Below the pieces are notes generated by a model, which saw only the letters and a program-made list of their open reading frames with translations, was not told the origin of the DNA and did no database searches. The translations under genes were made by a program, and so were the position numbers. From Caprimulgus europaeus (lineage: Eukaryota > Chordata > Aves > Caprimulgiformes > Caprimulgidae), in contig OU015528.1 in NCBI GenBank assembly GCA_907165065.1, positions 29,162,515-29,226,514 on the forward strand: a stretch of DNA of 64,000 bases. Direction: 5' to 3'. Below are positions 35,801 to 49,885 of the stretch, one piece after another; the first letter of the stretch is position 1; every line of letters begins with the position of its first letter.

Positions 35801-38229
35801 TTTTGCTTTTAAGCTTCTGCTGCTGATCTTTAGATAATTTTTATTACATTTTAAATTTGCTGAACAAAATCATATTAATACTGATCTTAACTTACCGTAT
35901 GTTTTAAAAGGCAGGTTCACACCCAGTGTCTCAGTACATGCTGAACTCCTGTAGCATTAGGCACAAACTATATTCAGGTGTCCCCAGATATTAGCAATCA
36001 TTTTAAAGCCTATAGTGTAAATAAATTTTTGAATGTTCACAGGGGATGATAAGGGAAAAAACTCTTAATGTCAGACAAAGAAACACTGAAGGAAACCCTA
36101 AACAAATGATGGAATGATCAGATACGTGGGATGCCCTTCTGTGGGATTAGATTTGGAATGTTGAGTTTCACTATAAACTCTTGCACCTCAGAAATTCGAG
36201 ATGCTTGTTGGTTTGGCAATTGGTCACACAAAATAAACGGTCTAAACATCATGTGTGATAATCAGCCAATCAGGTTTCCAAAGAGTCTTTAAATGTTCAA
36301 ACTGAACAAAGGCTCTGTATCTATCAAGTTCAAATTATTGTCTTGGACAGCAGCTCTCTGCCAGGTAATGTGCTGTTTTTCTATTTCCTTTTAGATTTAC
36401 TTAGTGGCAATAGGTAGTTTCAGATTACTGAGGTAATCCATACAAAACTAATTGACTAATTAAATGCAAGACGAGTCAATGCACCAGTGCACATTGCATA
36501 ATATTTGCTATTGGCTTTTTAATGATTATCTAGCATATATTGATGAAAGAGTGTGACACGCTTTAAGGAAGAAATATCCTTTCACTCTGTTTACTCCTAA
36601 AATGTTATAACAAGGATTAATGACTGAATGGTGATATTTTTGTCAGGTTTTATAGATTTGATTGACATTTTTTGTTCATATATTTTGCCAATATTTGTGA
36701 GAAATAAAAGAGTTTAAAGATGAGTTTTCTAAAGAGAAAATTTAAAGAAAGGGAAGCATCAATGTAGCTCAGGTCAGATTTTAGAAATGATGGATATGAA
36801 ATGTAAATCAGGGTTAGAATGAAGGTTGTGTGGGTGGCTGTGTGACTTGGATTGAGTTAGAAGAATGATAGGACTGTGATAAGGAGTGCAAGCAAAGTGT
36901 TTGTCAGAAACACACCTTTGAAGAAGCTCAAGAAGCTCACAGCTAATATGGAAAAAGATGAATGAGGGTAGGTGAAGACTTGAGGACAGTTTGTTCATAG
37001 CTAATGCAATAGGCAAGGTAGATGATTGCTGTGGCAGCATGTGTGGCAATGAAGGCCACACATCAATGAAGGCTTTTGACATCAGAAACTCTGTAATGGC
37101 TTACCACGTAGTAAGTCTATGAACTTAAATGGGTCAAACTGCAAAAAAAATTACAAAACTGGCCAATGGTGACAGTTTTCATGCTTAATAAATATGGATA
37201 TTTTAATATCTTTTTTATTTTTTTAATTTGTATTTGCTCATTATATGATTCTCAATAAATCTACATGAAATGTTACTCATAAATTATTTATGAAAAAATA
37301 AAATATTGTGGAGATCGAAAAATAAGTAATACTTTGTTTTTCACCAGTGACTGGGACCCCAGTGTATATTCACATAGTCCCATCCTCGTGTAGAACTGCT
37401 TTATTGTAACTCTTTAACAGTAAAAAAAGTGACTTGCTTGCTAGTAAAAATAGAAGGAGATAACAGAAAAGTGTTCCTGTATGGTAGCAGTAGAGAGGTC
37501 CGCAGATCCTTACATAAAGGGATCATGTTTGAACCAGTGATTTTTCGTGATGCTGCATGCAACCATAGTGAAGTTTCATTATGAGGAATATTCCTTTTGC
37601 TTTAATTCACCTCCTAAAAACCTGTTTTTTCTGATTGTCACACAAAATTAATTTAGCAGTACAGCTTCCTATCCCCTTAAACAATTAGAAGATGGAAAGA
37701 AATTAAGGGAAAAAAACCCCAAGTCATCCTGTCTCTTTTCCTCAAAGTCATACAGAAAAGAAGCACTGTGCTTAATCCACATAATAGAAAAAGCAGGAGA
37801 GTGAAAGATACGTGTGCAGTGTAGTTACAGACATTATAAACCAATTGCTGCCTGATGTTTAAACATTGCTTTATGGTGTTTCCACTGAGATATTCTATTA
37901 GTATGTGATGATAATGAATCATGATTGTACTTCACTGAGAGCTCTTGCCATGACTCCATACTTTTCTGTTTTTTTTTTTCCTTCTTGTGGGTTGCACATG
38001 GAAACAAGGGAGAGAAATTACTTCAAGAACAGAAGCAACAAAATTATAATGGTACTTAGAAGTGAACAAACTTTTCAACACAGTTTTATTTCATTTTGTT
38101 AAAATTATTTCATTCAAGTTAGAAGTGCATCTTTAAGTCTAGTCTTGTGAGGAATGTGCAAGAATGCCTTTAAAAAATGTTCCTGGGCAGTGCATGTGTG
38201 TTGACAAAAGTGTGTGTGTGGGTTAATTC

Positions 38230-38260
38230 TTTTTTTTTTTTTTTTTTTTTTTTTCCCCCC
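38230..38260 (+). repeat. T25-C6 homopolymer tract
   Basis: Twenty-five T are followed by six C. On the plus strand this forms a long polypyrimidine tract that ends ten bases before an AG, directly upstream of the exon candidate at 38271. Confidence 0.85.
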
Positions 38261-38270
38261 ACTTCTGTAG

Positions 38271-38364
38271 ACATAGCCTGTCTACAACAAGTAATTTCAG
38301 AAAGAGTGAAAGAGTATTTTAATCTAAAGAGTGAGATTGAAACAAGACAAGTGCTTCTTTACTG
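38271..38364 (+). other. Candidate 94-bp exon, plus strand (unconfirmed)
   Basis: The acceptor is a T25-C6 tract followed by ACTTCTGTAG. The segment ends ACTG before GTAAAG, an acceptable donor. Only one frame is open throughout. It starts with two bases of a split codon, contains LQQVISERVKEYFNLKSEIE and ends two bases into a codon; the next intronic codon would be a stop. The peptide is charged and looks like an amphipathic helix or coiled coil, but I do not recognise the protein. The homopolymer tract could also create a fortuitous acceptor. Confidence 0.2.
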
Positions 38365-41300
38365 GTAAAGCACTCAACATCAACACAGCACCTGAGTTTA
38401 GCTGTCAATGTTTCTCCCAGATCTAACTCCTACACGCTCAGATGGTTAAGTCTTTAGAGCAGGGAAAAGTGCCATCTGGTGATTCAAAACAATACAAAAC
38501 TGATGGAACCAACTTCTTGTAGGTGACAAATGGTACTGGTCATCAATCTCAAATAAAATTGCCATATGTTGTATTTGGTCCTGAAGATCATGAAAACTGA
38601 CAAAACATCAACTATCTCCATAATCAGATTTTCATTTAAAATTCTATTATTTCACTGTATGGCAGCAAATTAGTATTATATGTTTAGCAGCAGTAAATCA
38701 TAACGCATGCATTTCTGTAATCACAAAAATGTCAGTGTATATGATGTGTGCTGATACAAGAGCTATATACTATATATAAATTGTGAAAAGTATAAACATA
38801 TATTTTTCCTTTTACGTTAGATTTTGAACTCTGATATATAGATTATGTTTTACATGGATATTATATAGCAAACATTGTGTGTAAAACAGTAACAATAATA
38901 TCTGATGTATGAAGAAATTAGAGAAACAATAATGGCTCAGAATAATAATTATAACCTTTTTAATGATAAGTTAAAAAAATATATAGTTGATAAGCTGATG
39001 GTGCACCTTTAACTGTAGACCTCAAATTTAAGAACAGAAAGACCATGAAAAAGGAAAAGAGTAGGCTGTGACTTTGTAGGGAAAGAGAAGTGATAAAAGT
39101 GGTAAAATTTTATCCAGCAAGTTCAACTCATTTTTTCTGAGTAGAACTGCATATGATTTACATTCTGGTTTGTGGTGAGAGTAGCTAAGAGAGTAAGGTA
39201 AATTCAGTTCTAGCTCACTGCATTTGTTTAAAGGCTCACATCTGTAAATATTTACTCTGAATATTAATTTCATTTATATGAGTACTCAGAGTATCCTGTT
39301 ATTTTATAGAGCACATTATGCAAATTTGTGGGGTTTTTTCATCAAGACTCCCTTTAAGAGGCTTATCAGAGTGAAACATAATGCTCTAGGGTCTAGTAAA
39401 AATATACACAAGTATTAAAATGCTGTATGTAAGCATTCACAAGAATTGTTCCTTTAGTTCAAATCCTGAAATATTTGTTGATAATGAGGAAGAAACTGTA
39501 AAACACACATTCCTGTTCTTAAACAGATTTTCTTTGAAGTCAATAGGCATTTCAAAAAGGTCGGACTGTATATATATTTTGGTAAACTAATCCTAAAGGA
39601 TTTTTTTTTAAAAAGGAAATACATAATACAAAAATAGCATTTAATGAATATTAGACGATATCAATTTTTCTAATTCTTAATTTGTGTGTTTAAAAAGGAT
39701 TTAATATAGAGCTCTGTTTATACATCACTTAATATGTATCTTTTTTACTTGAAAGCCTTTTTAAAAGAGAAATAAGGCATGAAGAAAAAAAAATTCCTAC
39801 TGAACACTTACAGCTCTGTATGGAATTGTACAGGTGTCTTTTGCATAAAATTTCTAATAATCTGCCAAGTATGAGCTCAAGATGTCTTGTGTGAAGTGTG
39901 CCCCTGTGAAGTTATAACACTTTTTGTATGCAGTGCCACAGACGATAATGCAAAGAAGCAGTATTTCCTAGCCAAATCCTATTTTATAATCCCCTTTAAC
40001 TTGCTTGTTACATTTTGTGTATTCAGGTATTAGTTCAGCTTTTCCATTACTTTATATTAGTGCCTTGTAATTTAAACCCTGGTGTGATTCTAGTACTACA
40101 AATGAATACTGTCCCCTGATATTCTGTGTATGACATGCTAGAGATAACTTTATCCATAATAAATAGTATCTCTATTTTAAGGAGATAAGATGATATGATA
40201 ATTGTTTATATTGACACACAATGACTAATTGGGTCAGGGTGAGTTTGCATAGTGGAATGAGCTCCCTACAGTTGTGTCCAGTCGCCCTGATAATGAGAAA
40301 TGGCATAATTTATTCACTTCTTTCCACTAGAAGGTCAAAATGGACAGGTATCTTAGTTTCCATTTCTGCAAGTTTTCTAAAGAGTTTTGCTTTTTTTTTT
40401 TTCCAAGCAATATTTAATTTGAAATATCAAAAGAACAAAATTAAACTCGAGGTGTCTATACAAATTTAAGAGAATTAATAAAAGTTAAATTCAGTTAATT
40501 GTAAATTCCAATAACACCAGTCTAATTTTAATGCAACTTAACTATTTTAGAAGTCAATTGATGGTCAAAGCTAATGTTACTGTAAAGCAGAATGAATGAA
40601 AACAATCATCCTTGTGACTGGAACTGATTATGACCTTTTGCATTTATCATGTGATTAGAAAATTTTCTCCTTCAAGGACAAGAAATCTTAAGCTGTCAAC
40701 AGGTATATCAAGTTCTGTTCACAAAACCAGACAAGCTTACAACATGCTTTCACCTTATCTTAAACAGAAAAGCATTTCAAGAACTGACTAATGAATTTCC
40801 AGCATAAACAACTGATCTGAACCATAAATGACTGGACTGTTTCAGAAGTAGGTAGACAATTTAAGAAATCCTTTGAGTTCTAGGACTTGACTGGCTTAAA
40901 GCCAGGCCTCCTTTGGTGCTGCATTAGAGTTAAGATTCCTCCTGGACAGCATGTGCTGCAACAGGAGCTCTACCAACCTGCAAGATGGAACAGCATATCC
41001 CCATCTGTTGCTGGCCAGCTGCCCTGTACATCCCCCTCCTTTTCATGTGATCAGCCTGACAGCAGTAGTTACGCTCTCAAACCATCATGCAGCTGAGCTA
41101 CAAACATGAATCAAAAGGGGAAGGTGCAGTCATTTGCCTGTCTAGACTTCAGTCCCTGGGTGTGCTGGGCTTTCTAGCTTCCATCCAGGAAAAAATCCTC
41201 AGCATGTATTTGTGCCACTGAATCCTGTAAGAGTCTTTTCCTAGAGAGAGGCATACAATCCTTGTTAGGAAAGATCTGAGATTGTTTATTTGGATTTGTT

Positions 41301-42801
41301 ATGGGGAATATTGTTGGAAGAAATGAGTGCTTTCCTGGTAACTAATGATTTACAATGTTTAGTACAGAACAAACTGGTTTATATTTCATTAAATTTTCTA
41401 TTGCCTTGTGTCAAGAAAGCACACATCGCTGTCTCTAAAGACTAACTCCCACATTTGGGAATCATAATTTCTCTCTCTTTTCCAAAATGGTTAATTTTGC
41501 AATATGTTCAGGAAATACTCTGACAGTCACTGCAAAATGTTGCAGGCCACACAGTGTTTTCTGAAATCTAGACCTGTGGGAGAAAGATAAAACACCAAGA
41601 AAACATTGCTTTAATGTTTGTTCTGAGAGAAAGGGATGGTGACATGGCTGTTAGGTCTGTTTGAGGAGTAGGATTTCTAAGGGAAGGGTGGTGGTTTTTT
41701 GTTTGTTTTTTTCCCCTTGGATTTCAGGCAAGGTTCAAAGTTTATTTAGGAAAGTAGAATGGGATACAATTAAGTCTTTGTGGATTTGCCTTGGAAACGT
41801 GCATCATTAAAGAAAAGAAGAAACTTAGAACAGATTCACACTAAAGGAAAATTTAGAATGTTGTAGGAAATTCTTATAATTATCTTAAAAATAAATTCTT
41901 GTTAATTTCTGTGTCATTGATTCTTCCCTGCAAATCTTTTCAAAGGAGCAGGAATAGTCAGTGATGAGTAAGTAGTTCATTATTTTCTTTAGAGTATACC
42001 AATGTTATTAAGATAAATCTTTACTAAAACTCTGATAATTGTGTTGGTTACACAGTCAAGAATCCTTCACTCTACAGCAGTGTGAATACTTGAAATAGTT
42101 TGAGGCTTGTTTCACTGGTATGACATGATTTTTTATAGTCTGTGTTCCTTGCAAGAACAGGAAAGTTGACATATGATGTCAAATTGAAGTCCCAGTCAGC
42201 TCAGCATCCTGTTTCCAGAGGTGTTTAGCTGGATAAGCACAGACTGTAAGAAGCTGGGAATGTCTAGTATGATCTTGTAAGAAACACTTTGATGGTTTCA
42301 TGTTCAGTATGTCCTGTGACAATGAGTTTCCCTGTGAAATTGGTGTTTGGAAGAAAAAATATTTGTTTTAAATCTACCTGATTATTTCTTTGAGTAGCTT
42401 TTCATCTTTGTATTGTGAGAAATAGCAAGTAGGTGTTACCTGCTATCTTCCTCTACATAATTCAGATTTTACAATGTACCAGACAAAGAGGAGCAAGAAC
42501 AGAAAGAATATATGATTAATGTCATTACATCATCTTTAGATAGACTAGGAGGAGTCTTCTCATGTATTCCACTTTATTCTGGGCAGCTATCTGTGGTGGC
42601 TGTATAAAGTATTAATTTATATTTCCAATCTTCACAATTGCTATCAGGTGCATTAAAGCTGAAGTACTTGCACTGAGTGATCGTAAACCTCAGATGTTTG
42701 TGAAAGAAGAGTATGATAGAAATCGATATTGCAAAAAAGGGATACTCATTAGATAACACGGTGTGAATATTTTTGGCTTGGTCTTTTTGTTTGTTTTGCA
42801 G

Positions 42802-42930
42802 CCTGCACTTCCTTGGGAATGCAGACATGGAGTCATGCTGGTGCAGCCAGGGCACCCAGGTTGCTGTTGGAAGGGAAGCCCCTGGCAGGCTGCATGCAGC
42901 AGCCAGCGCTCCCAGAAGAACAGTTAGGAG
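42802..42930 (+). other. Candidate 129-bp exon, plus strand (unconfirmed, coding or lncRNA)
   Basis: GGTCTTTTTGTTTGTTTTGCAG is among the strongest acceptor-like sequences in the window. The 129 bases end TTAGGAG before GTAACT. The segment is GC-richer than its flanks. Two frames are open throughout and the third stops only near the end, so openness says little. No peptide is recognised. A lncRNA exon is as likely as a coding one. Confidence 0.2.
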
Positions 42931-45900
42931 GTAACTAACTCACACGCATGCCTACACTGCTGGCTGGCCCTTGCCTGAAGACTTCTGAATTAGGGCTCCA
43001 GGAGAAGAAAAAGTTAATCTGCATTGGAAATGGCAGGTTGATGTCACTTCAGCCTGAGGTCAATATAACTTCAGCTGATGGCCTGATGGTGGTGTGCAAC
43101 TCAAGCAATCTGCAGTGGTAGTGTGCTAGATCAAGAGAAGGAGGTAGAAAAGCAAAACTAAAACAGTTGATCTGTGGAAAATAAGGTCCTTTCAAGCTCC
43201 TTAGATTTTGTTCCTTTGCACAAAGGGAATTATGGCAGGTATGAAGTGAGGTGAGATCTTGGAACATACAAGGCAAAAGGACTGAGGAGCTATCTGTGGT
43301 GAAGATAATATAATGTACATGACCATACAACACGGAGAAGGCTCCATGAAAGGCAGCCAAAAACCCCTTACTTCTGTTGTTTTCTGGATTAGGACAACTG
43401 TATGGGGCTACAAGAAGGAGAACCAGCTCTTTTTGGGCGTGGTAATATGAGTTTAGCTGCTTAAATGCAGAAATCTTTAAGCTGTGAGCAGGAAAGCCAT
43501 CTTCCTTCTCCCCAGACAGTTCTATAACAACCACTCATCTTAAGAGTAGAAGTTAACACTTGAAAAGATCTTTTTGAATGAGGGCAAAATTATACCTTCA
43601 GGAAATCAGAAAACTAAGCATAGTTTGAGGAGAAATTTTTCATTTTATGTACCCTAATCCCTACAAGACAGGCAGCTAAATATAATGAATATTGAAATAA
43701 AGAAAAATGGAAAAGGGAGAAGAAATACCACCTAATGATAAATCAGGAATCTTTAAAAAGTATTTTAACTAAATCTGGTATTACAGATACTTTAAATCAC
43801 TAGTCATAAGTAGACTGTCTCTGTACTAAAATACTGATATAATGAAACAACCATTTAAGTGCTTTTGGGTGTCTATTTCTGTATCTTAAATGGCTTGAAT
43901 TTATCCTTTCTTTATTTTTTGTATGACTTTTCAGAGAGTATGAATTGAGTTTTAGTACTACTGTGATACATAAAACTACTGATATGTCCTCAATTTTAAA
44001 TTCCAACTGAGTAATTTTTAACTTTGAAATCAGAAGAGTTAAACATGTATGTAAATCCATATATTAGGAACTTCTGCTTGAATAATGAACTCTCTTCACA
44101 TATTATTAACAAATTAATTGATGTCTATCAGTATGAAATACACTATCGGAACAAACATTAATAGTTTTTGCTTGGTAATTGATCTCTGACTTATGAGGAG
44201 GACTTTCTGTAATGTATGAAAATATTAGAGAGTTAATTGCAGTCTATAAAAAAAGCTTTGCAGGATACATTGCATCCTTCACATAAGACACATTTTTTTC
44301 TGTCCCTCAGTAAGTACTTTATTGTTCAAAATGATCCCATGGTACTCATTTCTGACTTGACAAGAATTATATAGATCAGCAGTATGTACTAACATCTGCC
44401 TGCGTAGTGCAGCTGAATTACTCATGTGATAGCAGTGAGAGAAGAAAATGGCAAGAAATATACATAATTTTAGGTTCAAGGTCCCAGAGTTCTTGTGCAA
44501 TGCTGGTTAAACAGACTGACAAAGCAGAGACAGTTTGTGATGTGTTAATACAGGAAAATGTAATTAGTTTCAAAATAAAAGTTACTGTAATTTAAGTAGT
44601 AGGTATAAACCAAGGAAAATAGTGCTAGGCATGTGTAATCAAATCATACTGTAAGGCTGATGCTTTGCTGGGTATTGTACAGTTGAAATAGAAGTTTTGA
44701 AGAGAAATTACAGAAGCAAATCTTCACAAATAGAAGTATTACACATATCACAATGAAATATACCAATGACACAAATACAGCTTCATTAGTTCTTGTAACT
44801 GTCCTATCATCTGAGTCACAAAATTGCTTCTAAAGACTGGGGTAACAGCTGATATCTATTCTTGAGGAGGTTTCCTTTCTAATGGAGAGGTGTCTGAAAT
44901 GCAATTTAACCTTAAGTTCATAGAAAAATAGATATGCATTGATTTCCTTATGTCAGTAGGGAAATGTAATTCTTTAGCTAAATATAAATTCCTCATCTCT
45001 CCTTCCCTGCTGACTGTAATAGTGCAGAAGTTGAAACTGTTTCTCCTTGTCGTCCAATACTCAACAAAGAACAGTTCTTTCTCAGGTATCACTTTGTCTA
45101 TCTTTCTTTTCCTCCTTCACTCTTTCTTGCATTTTTTGTTTCTCTGTCCCCTTTCTTTCTCTTCCTTCATCTAAATACACGTATTCACGTTGTCCTTATC
45201 CAACCAAGATACTACTGAAGCTGTTTTTCCAGATGCCACATAGCCCAGCGTGTGGGTACCTGGTAGCAGAAGCCACTGCCATGAAGAGATGGATGTATTA
45301 GATTTTCATATGAAACATGAAATATCTGCATAAAGTACAGACTGTCTTGATTGCTGTATCCTGATGGCCACATGTACAGGACATCAGACAAAAAAGCATT
45401 GACTGATGAGTCTGTGAGTAATTTTAAACTATCGAGCTAGATCTTGGCCTCTGAGGTATCTCAATGTGGTATCTCAAAATGACAGGTAAGAGAGAGGCAT
45501 ACTTTCACATGAAGGTTTACTTACACTATTTCCTCATTTCTTATGAGTAGTGTCTGAACTTGCTTTCAGAACATTGTTTGTTTATTTATTGCGAGTATTA
45601 CAATTTCTGAAATATGTTGACTGTAATGAACTGGAAAATTTTTTCCTGAACCTGTAGCATGAGTCGGAAGTGCCTCACTACTGACATTTAGCCACTTCTT
45701 GATCTTTTCTTTTGTTGCACAGTATGAACAGTACAAACATGATTCTGCCTACTCAGAACTGAAAAGGTATATCCAGCAGTAGAAGTGCTAGATTTCCAGA
45801 AGGTCCTCATACCTTCATAGACAATATTTCTGGGAGGTGTTGTCAAAGAAAAATGTGACAGCACCACAAATTGTAAAAATTACTTTAATATTGTCCCAAA

Positions 45901-45974
45901 GTTCCCTGTTGTTATATCAGCACAATTACTTTATTTTGTCAGTGCTTAGTTTAATCTTTTAAACTCCTGTTGTG

Positions 45975-45998
45975 TTTTTGTTTTTGTTTTTGTTTTTT
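45975..45998. repeat. (TTTTTG)n simple repeat
   Basis: TTTTTG is repeated about three to four times and ends in a T run. Low-complexity DNA only. Confidence 0.7.
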
Positions 45999-48570
45999 AA
46001 TTTTCACCTTGATTTCTCTTTCTTCCATAAAATTCACACATCTATATATTAATAAACAGAAGTGCCTTACCTATTCAGATATTGGCATAAAATATGATTT
46101 TGTTTCATAGAAATCTCAAAGACATGTCCACCTTTTCCTGTTCTTGAACATCCTAACATCTTTTTGAATAGAGAGCCCATTTTATTTCTTTCATATGCTC
46201 TGTAAGCGAGGGTGAAGTCCGTTAAAGATAATAGATTGATGCTATCGTGATATAATAATCAAATATCAATACATTCTTCTAGCCTAAAGCTGCTTTACAA
46301 AATTCTCATTTCAATGTCTAATATCATGTGCATACCTGTAATGCTAATAAAAAATATTTTATTGGAGAAATAGAGTAATGTACAGACTAACAAACAGTCA
46401 TGGAAATACTTGAAAGAATAGCAGTAGACCCAGCTTCAAGAAAGCAATTTTTTACTGTGACTTTCCTTTCAACTTTTATCACGTGTGATTTTCACAAGGT
46501 TACTTTTATTACCCTGTTCAGTTGCCATAATAACAGCATGTCTGTTGTTGGAAACCTCAGGCTGTATTTGTCACAGGCATACCATGCAAGTAGGAAAATT
46601 GTGCTTAAGCTCTGACATAGTATGGCATGACTTTGTTCATTTATCTGGATTCAGCCAGCTGAGGGTGGTTCAGCACATTACTCTGTTAGTATAAAAATTA
46701 CTTCCTTGTCATTTTTGATGGATCATTAATTACCCTGGTTTGGTAGTAGCAAAGGATTTTGTAGTTTAAGTCTAGCAACAAGTTTTGCAAACTAGGATCA
46801 TTTCTGAGGTGCTGTTTGTGGAATAAAACTAAAATGAGGCTGGGTTTTATTCCTTTTGACATCATTTTGTATTTGTCACTGTGCTTTAGTTGCCTTGTTG
46901 CTCATGTTTCATAAAGTATTTATTACATATCATATGTGACATGCTTAAATTGGTTTTGTTACATATGAATCAATGTCTTGGGTATGAAATACTCTGATCC
47001 TCTTCTTCATTTGCATTATCAAGGTAGAGTTCCATATATTTCCTTAAAAAGAAAATTTTATTTTTGAAATTAGAAAGTGGGATAATTTGAAGTCCTCATC
47101 CTATTAGTTTAACTCCTTGGGAATTTTTCCTTTGGCTTGAGTAAGTACCATTTGGTTCTCAGAGCTGTAAGGTTTGACAAGATAAACTTCCAAAACTATG
47201 AAAGTGTTGTCTGTTTCTTTTTCTAGATTGTCAGATGATTGTTCCCAGTCAGTTCCATTCATTGTTAGTACAGCTAAAACTTTCTTTTAACAGTTTTAGA
47301 AAAATATTTGTCACAGATTTGGAATGTTCATGGAAAATATACTCAATTTCTGCTTGATGAACTCTGAATTAATAGATTCTTTTACCTCCTAATAAAAAGA
47401 AGCCATAAGGGATTTAAACAGATATAAGTGCAAAAAAAATTCTTTCTAAATGCTATTTATTTTTTATATGACAAAATGACAAAGAAAGGATGAATGATAG
47501 GAAATGAGATTTTCAAAAGCAAATTTAAACACAGATGAAAATATGAAACTTATATATATTTTCCAGACTATTAAAATAGGCAGAAGAAGGGTTCATCTGT
47601 GTATTTCATCACAATTTGGTTATGGTTTGGTTGAGTACATCTAGCAGATATTTATACCCTGATGTGCGGATCCTTGTTTCTCATCTTGGAATAATTTCAA
47701 GTTAGCATTTTAAGACTTTTGGCAATTATCCAGAAATCTCAGATATGTCTGTTGTGGGTCCACAGTGGTCTCCTGCAGCTCAGTACCCAAGGCTCAATGC
47801 TTCTTTGTGATATAAACCAGATGGTCATATTTTTGCCCAGAAGATCTCGGGTAGAAAGATGCCAGACCTAGGCAGCATTAATCTGAAGCCTGGAGATGCA
47901 ACCCATGAGCAGTCAAAAGCCTTTAAGCCTACAGCTCCTGTAATGTTTGGGATCAGATGATGGTGGGAGCTATACACATGCAGATATGTTTGCTTTCAAA
48001 GGACATTGAATTTTGTTTGTTTCTGTATGAGAAACTTGGTCAGTGCCTTGCGTACACAGAGCCAAATTCCTATTGCCTTATACCCTAACTATTGTACTGT
48101 GTTACTTTGCAGAGTGTAAGTTTTCTACAGTTTCTGAAGATTAGGTTGTTTTTTTTTTTGTTGTGATAGGATTTGATTACTCAGAAACTGAGATTCATTA
48201 AATAACTGACCAATTTTAAAAAGCATCCTCTCTGAGTCCTCATTTAAAGCTTAACTGTTGAGAGCACTCTTTTTTCTAGAACAGCATGCACGAGTGAGAC
48301 AAACATGCTTCAAACAGAGCATGAGTCTGGAAAATTAATTCCTAGGGTTTTAGAATCGTATTGATTTTGTTCGTTTACCTGTTTCAATTAGTCTCTTTTT
48401 CTTCAACTACTTTGGCATCAACATTAACATTTCACATGAGTTTTGTCTCAGAGAAATATTGGGGGGAAACAAACCAAACCCCTAAATTTCATATAGATTT
48501 AGCTGTTGGAAACTGCTATTAAAAGATCTCTGAAAAGTTCTATGTAATTTTATTCCAATAATAAAGACTA

Positions 48571-48609
48571 GTTTGTTTGTTTTGGGTTTGGTTTTGGTTT
48601 TGTTTTTCT
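48571..48609. repeat. T/G-rich simple tract
   Basis: GTTTGTTTGTTTTGGGTTTG is followed by GTTTTGGTTTTGTTTTTCTC. It is an irregular TTTG-type simple repeat without a gene context. Confidence 0.65.
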
Positions 48610-49885
48610 CTGCCCCTGCCCCCATGTATGTAAGACATCTGAAACTGAAGGAAAGAAAAATGTTTATGGTGGATATTGCTATCCTCTGAGACTAGTTATA
48701 AACTCCTCTATCCTTCCTCTCTAATTTGATTCAAGATCTGATTGTTCTAAGACAAAAATCAATTTTACTGCTGAGTTTTTTTTCATTGTGGATGATGTTT
48801 GCTGTGCTAACATTACTCTATTGGCCAGCAGTATTTTGAAAAAGGGAATCAAGCCCATGCATCTGTATTTCTTGCAGGAAATAATGAATCTGTTTATTGC
48901 AAAGAAACAACTGGGTGTATGCTGGATGCCAGGGAACAAGCTAAAGATTAAGAAAAAAGTTACAGATAGTAGAAATTATTTTATATTTACTCCTAAAACT
49001 TCTGTTTAATCAGACCACTTGATGAAGAAGGTTTAAAGTTAAATTTTAGTGAAATTCTGTGTTGATAAATAATATCAAAGAAAACCCAGCAGTTTGGCCC
49101 AGATCTACATTGTTTCCTAAATCTGTTGAATGATTTCACAGTTGAAAGCTGTTTGGCGTCGCAGTTCTACAGAAATGCTGTGGCATTCGGTGCTGGTCAG
49201 CTGAGGTAAGAATGGGTATTGGAAAAAGTGCTGCAGGGTGATAGGAAGCCATAAATAGTTTTTTAAAACACCTGTGATTGTGCTATTCTGTACAAAAGAA
49301 AGATAACTTAAGTATTTGTGCGTCAGCATAGAATTTTTCTCTGACTTCACAAGGAAAGAACAGAAAGGAAGAGGCAACTGAAAGTCCACAGAGAGAAGCA
49401 AACTTTACTGAGAGGGGAAGTTGAGTGCTTCTTCTGTAAGAGTTGCATATGGTATACATGGTACTGAGCCTGCCCACGTTTCCTTGCATAATTCTTCCCA
49501 CTGTCTTGCATGACTTAACTCAGAATATGGTACAGGCAGGGTCAATGAGTGTGAACCAAAATCTCTAGTCATGAGACTAAAAGGTGACCTTGTTCTGCTG
49601 TGATACCAAACATTTAGTCTGAAATCTCAGCTGAGTCCTCCTGCAATATCCTTGAGTGTGAGCACAGATATTAAAATATTGGAGAAATAAAAGACAGTTT
49701 AAATAAGATAAATGGAAGGCAGAATGGATGACAAATACAATTGAGGTTTCCAAAAAATATGCATGCCATGCTAACCCCCCAGAATGTTTTTCTGTTTTAT
49801 TTATGGCAACTTTTTCTTTTTTATGAGTAGATTCTACTTTGGCACAGAAAATGTGCTAATCTGCTTCTCTTCCTGTGTCTTTTAA

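Larger units (their letters stand above)
34861..49885. other. AT-rich non-coding stretch with isolated exon candidates
   Basis: No recognisable genes. Entries of note inside it are a hairpin at 35778-35800, plus-strand exon candidates at 38271-38364 and 42802-42930, and T/G-rich simple tracts at 45975-45998 and 48571-48609. A 161-codon minus-strand frame at 43049-43534 has no recognisable domain. Confidence 0.55.
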
